Below, in pieces: positions 7,697 through 13,182 of a DNA stretch of 21,162 nucleotides (positions are counted from its first letter, which is position 1; every line of letters begins with the position of its first letter). The stretch comes from an uncultured Collinsella sp. (GTDB taxonomy: Bacteria; Actinomycetota; Coriobacteriia; Coriobacteriales; Coriobacteriaceae): contig CAAENI010000171.1 of assembly GCA_900757285.1 (NCBI GenBank), positions 1 to 21,162 on the forward strand, written 5' to 3'. The notes beneath the pieces were generated by a model. That model was given only the letters and a program-made list of their open reading frames with translations, made no database searches and was not told where the DNA came from. The position numbers and the translations under genes are program-made.

Positions 7697-7812
7697 AGGT
7701 ATGCGCCGAGGTCGATGACGGTGGCTTCGACGCAACTGCTTGCCTGGGTGCTGGCGCGCTCGGCGATCTGGGCGCCGATGCCGTAGCTGTCGGCTGCGGT
7801 GTTCCATTCATT
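7693..7812 (-). pseudogene. Remnant of a LacI-family regulator gene (internal deletion, 5' part lost)
   Basis: Read on the minus strand this gives EWNTAADSYGIGAQIAER, then STQ, and ends VIDLGAYL at a TAG stop (7693-7695). The same pieces occur in the intact LacI protein at 11508: EWNTAADGYSIGTQIAER in its middle, and ERVSTQ plus ITDINLGAYL at its end. About 120 residues between them are missing here, and everything upstream of EWNTAAD is replaced by the TCTCTCTAA repeat region. The join lies at the short shared word ER-x-S/A, consistent with a microhomology deletion. Confidence 0.75.
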
Positions 7813-7915
7813 AGAGGGGTCGCGCTCGTCTCTCTAAATGTCTCTCTAAAGATAAAGTCGGTTAGAGAGACAGCCTTAGGTAATCTAGCAGCGAATTCGT
7901 TATATCTCTCTAAAG

Positions 7916-7981
7916 GTCTCTCTAAACCAATAGATTTATCTCTCTAAAGTTAGAGAGATAAATCTATTGGTTTAGAGAGAC
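7916..7981. repeat. Perfect palindrome with 32-bp arms and 2-bp spacer
   Basis: Bases 7916-7947 are the exact reverse complement of 7950-7981, with only AG between them. Each arm begins and ends with a TCTCTCTAA unit. There is no flanking T-run to make it a normal terminator, and it lies within the motif array. Such a structure could extrude as a cruciform or form a long RNA hairpin. Confidence 0.9.
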
Positions 7982-8065
7982 GGAATGCCAATGCTGCCGG
8001 ATAAAGGACTCATTGAAGTAATGGGTTCATCGACGAGCTGTAACCGCCGCTATCGGAAAAAGTAG
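7976..8065 (+). pseudogene. C-terminal winged-helix gene remnant
   Basis: An open frame reads MLPDKGLIEVMGSSTSCNRR, continues YRKK and reaches TAG at 8063. It follows an in-frame stop at 7973, so it cannot be a complete gene. The pattern 'L-x-x-KGLIE-x-x-GSS..RYR' resembles the C-terminal winged helix of Fic or AlbA-type ATP-binding regulators. It is probably the last scrap of a deleted gene. The assignment rests on pattern only. Confidence 0.35.
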
Positions 8066-8137
8066 GTGCGGCCGAGACGCCTCTCAAGTGCCTCTCGAAG
8101 TTAGAGGGGTGCTAGAGAGGCAGTTGTCTTGCGACAT

Positions 8138-8187
8138 TTTCCCAGATAAAACCTGCCAAAATAAACCTGTCCCTTTTTGGTGGGTTA
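8138..8187 (+). repeat. Dispersed hairpin repeat, copy B (overlaps larE stop)
   Basis: Arms AACCTGCCAAAA (8150-8161) and TTTTGGTGGGTT (8175-8186) enclose the loop TAAACCTGTCCCT; the two arm differences are both wobble-compatible. The end of the repeat (TTA at 8185-8187) is the stop codon of larE on the minus strand. It sits between a plus-strand and a minus-strand gene. Confidence 0.85.
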
Positions 8188-9063
8188 CTGGTTCATGTTG
8201 CCGTGGATGTAGGGGGTGACCTCGGGGGAGATATGGCCGCAGCCCAGCTCGCGCAGCGCGGACTCGATGGCGGCGGGCAGCGGGGTTTTGCCTTTGTCGT
8301 CGACGGCGGCACCGCCGAGGGCGGCAATCTTGGCAACGTCTGTCGGCGCGGCCTCGATATGCATGCAGCCGCCGACGAGGCGTGCGCGGACCTGGTCTAG
8401 GCCAAGGTCGTGCAGGTAGTCCTCACAGGTGCGGATTACATCGACCTTCTCGCGCGTGAGCTCCTCGCCCGTGGGGACACGCGTGGCCAGGCAGGCTCCT
8501 GCCGGCAGGTTCCAAACGGGATAGCCCCAGGCGCGCAGCAGCTCGCGCTCTTCGTCCTTGGTAAAGCCGACCTCCATGAGGGGCGAGCGCACGCCGAGCT
8601 CCTGGGCGGCGCGCATGCCGGGGCGGTAGTCGCCGCGGTCGCTTGCGTTGCTGCCGTCGATGACGGTGGGAAAGCCCAGCGACTTGGCGTGGTTGACGAT
8701 GGCGGTAAAGCCGGCGCGCTTGCAGTGGTAGCAGCGGTCGGCATCGTTGCAGGCTACTTGGGGGAGCCGCAGCTGATCGACCGAAAGATTGAGCACGGGG
8801 AGCTTAAAATGCGGCCCTTCATTGGTCTGCCCGTCAACGGACCGCTCAAACGAAGCCTGCTCGGGCGTGCCGATGAGCGGCGTGGTGAGGTGAACGAGAA
8901 GCGTGCTGGCGGGCATGATGCGGGCGCAGACCGCGGCCAAAAAGCTGCTGTCGACGCCACCGGAAAAGCCGATGGCGACGCGTCCGTATGCCAAAAGCAG
9001 CTGCTCGAGCGCTGCGAGTTTGTCCTGAAGCCCCTCTGCAGGTGCGGTGGTGTCTGAAAGCAT
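8185..9063 (-). CDS. larE: LarE-family ATP-dependent sulfur transferase
   Basis: A 292-aa PP-loop protein. FSGGVDSSF (about 33-41) binds ATP; DRCYHCK (Cys111, Cys114), DGSNASDRGDYRPGMRA and PAGACLATR (Cys191) are LarE signatures. LarE adds sulfur to the pyridinium biscarboxylate precursor of the nickel-pincer cofactor of lactate racemase. In Lactobacillus the cysteine matching Cys191 is sacrificed; homologues with three cysteines use a [4Fe-4S] cluster. The extra CxxC here suggests the cluster type. The start follows AAGGA seven bases upstream. No larA, larB or larC is in this window, so the partner genes are elsewhere or the role differs. It is divergent from the second HAD gene. Confidence 0.9.
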   Translation of the reverse strand: MLSDTTAPAEGLQDKLAALEQLLLAYGRVAIGFSGGVDSSFLAAVCARIMPASTLLVHLTTPLIGTPEQASFERSVDGQTNEGPHFKLPVLNLSVDQLRLPQVACNDADRCYHCKRAGFTAIVNHAKSLGFPTVIDGSNASDRGDYRPGMRAAQELGVRSPLMEVGFTKDEERELLRAWGYPVWNLPAGACLATRVPTGEELTREKVDVIRTCEDYLHDLGLDQVRARLVGGCMHIEAAPTDVAKIAALGGAAVDDKGKTPLPAAIESALRELGCGHISPEVTPYIHGNMNQ

Positions 9064-9120
9064 GAATCGATCCTTGCCGTTGAGTACTCGGTCGAAAACT
9101 ATAATCCTACCGAGCCACTT

Positions 9121-9179
9121 GTCATAAGACTTCTATCTATGTAACGAAAGTGCAATATGCTATATACGTTATATACAAG
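9121..9179 (+). promoter_or_regulatory. Duplicated upstream region of HAD gene 2 (TATATA-CGT-TATATA)
   Basis: Second copy of the block seen at 6935-6993, with four differences by eye. The core TATATA (9161-9166), CGT, TATATA (9170-9175) is unchanged, which suggests it is functional. It lies between divergent larE and HAD gene 2, so it may also affect larE. Confidence 0.6.
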
Positions 9180-9236
9180 TTTACAAGTGCGGTAAAGTTG
9201 CGGGAGTACAGCAGCGCGAAGCGATGGGGGACCGAT

Positions 9237-9887
9237 ATGATCAAGGCTGTTATTTTTGATATGGACGGAACGCTGGTCGATACCGAGCGTTTGGGTATCA
9301 AGGCGTGGAAGGCGGGAGCGGCCGAGCTGGGATTCGCGATTGATGATGCGCTGATCCATCAGTTTATCGGCCGCACGCTGCCCGATGTCATGAAGATCCT
9401 TGATGGGCATTACGGCAGCCGCGAAACCGCTGAGGCAATCTATCGTCGCCATAGGGAGATTCGCGACGAGATGGTCAAGACCGATCTGGAGCTTAAGGCC
9501 GGCGCCGCCGAGTGCCTGGACGAACTGCTGGCTGCGGGCTATCACGTGGGCCTCGCGACGTCGTCGCGCCATGTTACCGCCGAGCGCAACCTTAAGACGG
9601 TCGGCCTCTTTGATAGGTTTGAGACGGTGACCTGCGGCGAGGACGTCGTACACGGCAAGCCCGACCCCGAGATGTATCTGCTCGCCTGCGAGCGCGCGGG
9701 CTTTGCTCCCGAGGAGTGCGCCGTGGTCGAGGATTCCCGCAACGGCTGCGTCTCGGGCATCACGGCCGGCTGCCACGTCTTTGCCGTTCCCGATATCGTG
9801 CCGCTGCCGCAGGACGTGGTGGATGGCTGCGAGGCCGTGCTCGATACGCTGTTCGATCTGCCGGCCGCGGTCAAGGCCGTGCGCTAG
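9237..9887 (+). CDS. HAD-superfamily hydrolase, beta-phosphoglucomutase-like (paralogue 2)
   Basis: A 216-aa paralogue of the protein at 7046, same length and with all four HAD motifs intact (Asp8, Asp10, LATSS, Lys141, EDSRNG). By hand alignment about 35 residues differ, 18 of them within cap residues 47-80, while residues 151-190 are identical. The cap decides substrate in this class, so the two enzymes may prefer different phospho-sugars. The start follows GATGGGGGACCGAT, with GGGGG as ribosome site. The promoter block was duplicated together with the gene. Confidence 0.92.
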   Translation: MIKAVIFDMDGTLVDTERLGIKAWKAGAAELGFAIDDALIHQFIGRTLPDVMKILDGHYGSRETAEAIYRRHREIRDEMVKTDLELKAGAAECLDELLAAGYHVGLATSSRHVTAERNLKTVGLFDRFETVTCGEDVVHGKPDPEMYLLACERAGFAPEECAVVEDSRNGCVSGITAGCHVFAVPDIVPLPQDVVDGCEAVLDTLFDLPAAVKAVR

Positions 9888-9974
9888 CGTTTGCACGCGA
9901 GTCGCCATGCCCCGCGCCCGATCTCGCAGGACGGTGGCGGCAACGGCGCCTGCGTGGAGGCGCTGACGCAGTCA

Positions 9975-10021
9975 GCCCCTCTTATCACGCCAAGATTGCT
10001 GTTTTGGCCGATAAGAGGGGC
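9975..10021. terminator. Long hairpin downstream of HAD gene 2
   Basis: GCCCCTCTTATC (9975-9986) pairs with GATAAGAGGGGC (10010-10021) around a 23-base loop that itself holds GCCAA/TTGGC. It lies between two convergent genes and probably ends transcription from both sides, although the T-runs are poor. The rest of 9888-10088 shows no gene. Confidence 0.6.
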
Positions 10022-10088
10022 ATTGTGCTTTAAGCGACTGGGGCTGCGGCCTTGGTAAGGAGCTGGCGGAGGGTTATGACGTTACAAG

Positions 10089-11294
10089 TTACTCCAGGAG
10101 CCAGTCGATCACGTTGCGCTTACGGACTCCTTCGTAGTTCGCGTCCGCAAACAGCGTGTCGAGCGTAAGAAGCGTCTTGGGGTAGTTGTCTCGGACCTTC
10201 TTAAAGGGGGCCAACTCTCGATTGAGGGTAGTTTCGTCGAGCGTTGTGGCTGAAACCTGAAAATAGGCTGTCTCGTCTGACTTTAGGGCAACAAAATCGA
10301 TTTCCCCGCCGTCGATATCGCCCGCGTAGACGTCGTATCCACGGCGTAGGAGCTCGAGATAAACAACATTTTCGAGGATATGGCCGATATCGCTGCTTTG
10401 GGTTTTGACGAGAGCGCCTCTAAGTCCAAGGTCAACGGCGTAGTATTTGCCGTTTGTTGAAAGAAGCTGCCGACCGCGTACGTTATAGCGCGGAGCAAAG
10501 TACAACACAAGGCTGTCTGTTAAGCCTTTGAGGTACTTGGCTACGGTTTTCTGGTCGGTTTTGTTGCCGTTGGACGAGAGCGTGTCGGAGATTTTTTTAA
10601 TCGAGATCCGGTTTCCAATGCTATGGAGTAGGAACTTGGTGATATCGCGCAGGGTCGGGACGTCCGAGACCTTCAGGCGTTCGATAACGTCGCGTATGAC
10701 GATGGTATCGTAGAGGCTCATAAGATAATCGCGCGCCTGGGGTCCCTGAATACCCGTCTCGGCGATAAAGGGAAAAGAGCCCCTGGTTATGTACTCGTCA
10801 AACAACTGCGCGGGAGCCTTTCCGTCATTGGTTTTTGCCGAGCAAAACTCTTTAAAGGATAGGGGCAGCATCTTGAGCTCTACGTAGCGGCCGGAGAGCA
10901 AAGTTGCCAGCTCGCTCGAGAGCAGATAAGCGTTGGAACCGGTTATGTAGAGGTCGACATTGTCCTTGATAAAAAGACTGTCGACGGCTTTTTCGAAATG
11001 CTCGACGTGCTGTATCTCGTCCAGAAAAACGTAGTTCATCTTATCGGGGACGAGTCTGGCGGAAATGTGGTCGTAGAGTGCTCTATACGACGTAAGCGAC
11101 TCGAACTCCAGGTCTTCAAAGTTGAGGGATATAACCTGGTCGCCTGTGATTCCATGATCGCGCAGGTAGCTACGGTAGATTTCGAATAGCTTTGATTTGC
11201 CGGACCTTCGCACGCCCGAAACGACCTTGATGACGTGCGAGTCTTTCCACGAAATGAGCCAGTCGAGGTACTGTTTGCGATCAATCAGATTCAT
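10089..11294 (-). CDS. AAA-type ATPase with DUF4143 domain
   Basis: A 401-aa protein of the widespread AAA_14/DUF4143 group. Walker A is SGVRRSGKSKL (about 26-36), Walker B is YVFLDEIQ (88-95), and YITGSNAYLLSSELATLLSG follows as in the family. The C-terminal part has GGEIDFVA...YFQVS, resembling a PD-(D/E)XK-like nuclease fold. The cellular role of the group is poorly defined; links to mobile DNA, toxin-antitoxin-like function and DNA repair have been suggested. The start follows AAGGGGG. The codons and flanks are richer in A/T than the neighbours, which suggests acquisition by transfer. It is a single-gene unit. Confidence 0.9.
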   Translation of the reverse strand: MNLIDRKQYLDWLISWKDSHVIKVVSGVRRSGKSKLFEIYRSYLRDHGITGDQVISLNFEDLEFESLTSYRALYDHISARLVPDKMNYVFLDEIQHVEHFEKAVDSLFIKDNVDLYITGSNAYLLSSELATLLSGRYVELKMLPLSFKEFCSAKTNDGKAPAQLFDEYITRGSFPFIAETGIQGPQARDYLMSLYDTIVIRDVIERLKVSDVPTLRDITKFLLHSIGNRISIKKISDTLSSNGNKTDQKTVAKYLKGLTDSLVLYFAPRYNVRGRQLLSTNGKYYAVDLGLRGALVKTQSSDIGHILENVVYLELLRRGYDVYAGDIDGGEIDFVALKSDETAYFQVSATTLDETTLNRELAPFKKVRDNYPKTLLTLDTLFADANYEGVRKRNVIDWLLE

Positions 11295-11340
11295 GAAACC
11301 CCCTTCTTGGCGAGAAAAAACTGGAGCAAAATCAATACTT

Positions 11341-11415
11341 ATAGGAAATATCTAAAAATATGGAATTGAATCTATTTTAACAAAAAAGTTAATGAAAAAT
11401 GGATTACATTCCATA
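11341..11415. promoter_or_regulatory. AT-rich upstream region of the AAA ATPase with inverted TATGGAAT sites
   Basis: This stretch is strikingly AT-rich compared with the window. TATGGAATTGAATC at 11359-11372 is matched in reverse orientation by GGATTACATTCCATA at 11401-11415, sharing TATGGAAT and AATC spacing. These may be operator sites for the ATPase promoter. No clean -35/-10 pair was identified. Confidence 0.35.
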
Positions 11416-11466
11416 AATATCCGTAGCCGCAGGTCCGGCTAAACGGGGAGGGAACATGGGGCCAGC

Positions 11467-11504
11467 AAAACGCCGCGGCGGGACTGTTCCCGTTGCGGCG
11501 TTTT
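11467..11504. terminator. Bidirectional terminator downstream of second lacI-type gene
   Basis: AAAACGCCGC (11467-11476) pairs with GCGGCGTTTT (11495-11504), with an inner CGGGA/TCCCG stem. A T-run follows on the plus strand and TTTT closes the minus-strand stem. It lies just past the TAA of the LacI-type gene. Confidence 0.82.
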
Positions 11505-11507
11505 TTG

Positions 11508-12641
11508 TTACAGGTAGGCGCCCAGGTTGATGTCGGTTATTGGGGCCGCGGATGGGCCCGTCGGGTGCTGCTCGGCCTTTTGGGTGCTCACACGTTCGAG
11601 CAAGAAGGGGCGCACGAGCTCCTGACGGTTAATGTCCTCGGCGGCCGTGGCCGTGGTGACGGTGCGCGCGGCGGAGCCGATGCGGACTCGTTTGGTCTTG
11701 GCGGCAGGTTTATCCTCGATTTGCTCCATGAGCAATTGAACGCCCTTGCGGCCAATCTCGTAGCCTGGGGGTGCTACCGTGGTGAGCGGGACCGATCCGC
11801 TCCAAGCGAGCGGGTTGCCGTCGCAGCCGGCCACGCGGACCTGGCCGGGGACGGAAATGCCTTTGTCGGTCAGCGCCGAGATAACGCCCGAGGCCAATAC
11901 GTCGGTCAGGCCGATGACAAAATCGGGGCGCTCGTCAGCAGGGCGTTCGGCAATCTGGGTACCGATGCTGTAGCCGTCGGCTGCGGTATTCCACTCCCCG
12001 GCATCGATGACCTCAATTTTGATATCAGGATGCAGGGCAAGTGCCTTGTGGATGCCAAGGACGCGCAGGGTGAGCTGCATAAATGCCGCTCGGCCCACAA
12101 CGGTGATATGGCGTGCGCCGCGGGCGATGGCGAGCTCGGCGATAATACGCCCCTGTGCCTCGTTGTCGGCGGCCACGTAGTAACCGGGCTCGGAGCAATG
12201 GATGTCCAGATAGACGATCGGCACGGGCATCTTGGTCATAGCGGGGTGCCAGTCGGGGGACGCCATGGGCTGAACCATGACGCCGGACATCTGCGTGCCC
12301 ATAAAATAGCGCAGGTAATGATCCTCGAGAATATCGTCGTTATCGGCATTGGCGATGAGCAGATCGTAGCCGTGCTTGCGGGCCTCGTTGTGGGCGCCGC
12401 TGGCGATTTGGAGCGAAAAGCCGTGGTCGAGACGGGGGAGCACCAGGCCAAAGGACTTGGTGGCGCCGCCCGCGAGCTGACGAGCGCTTTGGTTGGGCAG
12501 GTAGCCCAGGCGATTGATGGTCTCGTTGATGAGCCTGAGGGTCTCGGGGCGCAACTTCTCGGGATGGTTGAGCGCGTTGGAAACCGTGCCCAGCGAAACC
12601 CCGGCCTCGCGCGCGACGTCGCTGATTTTAACCTTTGCCAT
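11508..12641 (-). CDS. LacI-family transcriptional regulator
   Basis: A 377-aa regulator. The N-terminal helix-turn-helix is MAKVKISDVAREAGVSLGTV, followed by the hinge GYLPNQSARQLAGGATKS and a sugar-binding-protein-like effector domain with GVMVQPMASP, VAADNEAQG and VAGCDGNPLA. The ATG at 12641 is chosen because AAGGGG lies five bases upstream; longer in-frame starts would run into repeat DNA. Length slightly exceeds the usual 330-350 because of a C-terminal tail. No sugar genes lie next to it, so its targets are unclear. The remnant at 7693 derives from a close relative. Confidence 0.93.
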   Translation of the reverse strand: MAKVKISDVAREAGVSLGTVSNALNHPEKLRPETLRLINETINRLGYLPNQSARQLAGGATKSFGLVLPRLDHGFSLQIASGAHNEARKHGYDLLIANADNDDILEDHYLRYFMGTQMSGVMVQPMASPDWHPAMTKMPVPIVYLDIHCSEPGYYVAADNEAQGRIIAELAIARGARHITVVGRAAFMQLTLRVLGIHKALALHPDIKIEVIDAGEWNTAADGYSIGTQIAERPADERPDFVIGLTDVLASGVISALTDKGISVPGQVRVAGCDGNPLAWSGSVPLTTVAPPGYEIGRKGVQLLMEQIEDKPAAKTKRVRIGSAARTVTTATAAEDINRQELVRPFLLERVSTQKAEQHPTGPSAAPITDINLGAYL

Positions 12642-12690
12642 AGCGGCCCCTTTGATGCGTTTCAAGTACAAGCCAGATTGTAGCATCCTA

Positions 12691-12738
12691 AACCAACCAA
12701 AAAGTGACAGGTTTATTTTGGCAGGTTTATCTGGGGAA
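12691..12738 (-). repeat. Dispersed hairpin repeat, copy D (inverted, upstream of lacI-type gene)
   Basis: In inverted orientation relative to the other copies, TTTTGGCAGGTT (12716-12727) is preserved while the other arm is AACCAACCAAAA (12691-12702, two mismatches). The loop reads CTGTCAC instead of CTGTCCC on the minus strand, and the flank CCCCAGATAA is kept. It lies 50 bases upstream of the LacI start, probably in its leader or promoter. The most diverged copy. Confidence 0.75.
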
Positions 12739-12756
12739 ACGCCGTTGCCGGCGCAA

Positions 12757-12790
12757 CCACCACAAAGGGGACAGTGCACCTTTGTGGTGG
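12757..12790. repeat. CCACCACAAAGG hairpin, first copy
   Basis: Perfect 12-bp arms CCACCACAAAGG (12757-12768) and CCTTTGTGGTGG (12779-12790) with the loop GGACAGTGCA, whose complement contains CTGTCC. A second copy of this arm family is at 12984. No gene is visible between 12642 and 13182. Confidence 0.8.
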
Positions 12791-12813
12791 CTTGAGCTGC
12801 CCGGGCCTTCAAT

Positions 12814-12872
12814 TGTCTCGATCTGTAACATCTGGACGGCAAAACCGCCTCCACCTGTTACAGATTGAGACA
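12814..12872. repeat. TGTCTCGATCTGTAACA inverted repeat, first copy
   Basis: The 17-base arms at 12814-12830 and 12856-12872 differ at one wobble-compatible position and enclose 25 bases. A second pair with the same arm sequence follows at 12895. Two adjacent copies of a long inverted repeat, with different loops, make chance unlikely. Confidence 0.8.
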
Positions 12873-12894
12873 TAGTGCTGGGACCGAACCGTAA

Positions 12895-12952
12895 TGTCTC
12901 GACCTGTAACACTAAGCCGGCTTATTGCGGCGCAGATGTTACAGATCGAGAT
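12895..12952. repeat. TGTCTCGATCTGTAACA inverted repeat, second copy
   Basis: TCTCGACCTGTAACA (12897-12911) pairs with TGTTACAGATCGAGA (12937-12951) with one mismatch. The loop (GC-rich, GCCGGC...GCGGCG) is unrelated to that of the first copy. Confidence 0.75.
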
Positions 12953-12983
12953 CTTTCGCCGGGATAGGCCGCCGCGACGCCCA

Positions 12984-13022
12984 AAACCACCACAAAGGTG
13001 CCTGTCCCCATTGTGGTGGTTT
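12984..13022. repeat. CCACCACAA hairpin, second copy
   Basis: Perfect 12-bp arms AAACCACCACAA (12984-12995) and TTGTGGTGGTTT (13011-13022) with the loop AGGTGCCTGTCCCCA. The loop contains CTGTCCC, as in copies A-C of the other hairpin family. Confidence 0.8.
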
Positions 13023-13048
13023 GGACCGGCTGGGCATGTGTGCATCGG

Positions 13049-13072
13049 GTGGTATCTAAGTTGAGATACCAC
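13049..13072 (+). promoter_or_regulatory. Palindrome upstream of glmS (possible operator or leader hairpin)
   Basis: GTGGTATCT (13049-13057) and AGATACCAC (13064-13072) form perfect 9-bp arms around AAGTTG. A TACAAT at about 13102, 30 bases downstream, could be the -10 of glmS. GntR/HutC-type amino-sugar regulators bind GGT..ACC-like palindromes, so an operator is possible. It is not a glmS ribozyme. Confidence 0.45.
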
Positions 13073-13182
13073 TTCTGGTATATCAGCTTGCGCTTGCGTG
13101 AGTACAATACTCGAACGTTATACGTCTCAGCGCCCCCTGTGCGTGGACGTCTTGCAGTCACGCGAACGAAGGGATTTATCCT

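Larger units (their letters stand above)
7811..8121. repeat. Array of TCTCTCTAA-type motifs in both orientations
   Basis: The unit (G/A)TCTCTCTAA occurs at 7828, 7840, 7904, 7916 and 7938 on the plus strand and inverted at 7862, 7950 and 7972. Variant TTAGAGGGG(T) units stand at both ends (7811 and 8101), and a GCCTCTC/GAGAGGC hairpin closes the right end (8079-8085, 8115-8121). I recognise no named element. It could be a decayed low-complexity coding region, a MITE-like insertion, or a site for a DNA-binding protein. Confidence 0.6.

Noticed and set aside
7828..7981. CRISPR array
   Set aside because: The units are 10 bp, occur in both orientations and have irregular spacing; there are no uniform spacers and no cas genes.
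13025..13182. glmS ribozyme upstream of glmS
   Set aside because: The leader is short and lacks the conserved ribozyme core; the only structure is a simple 9-bp-arm palindrome.
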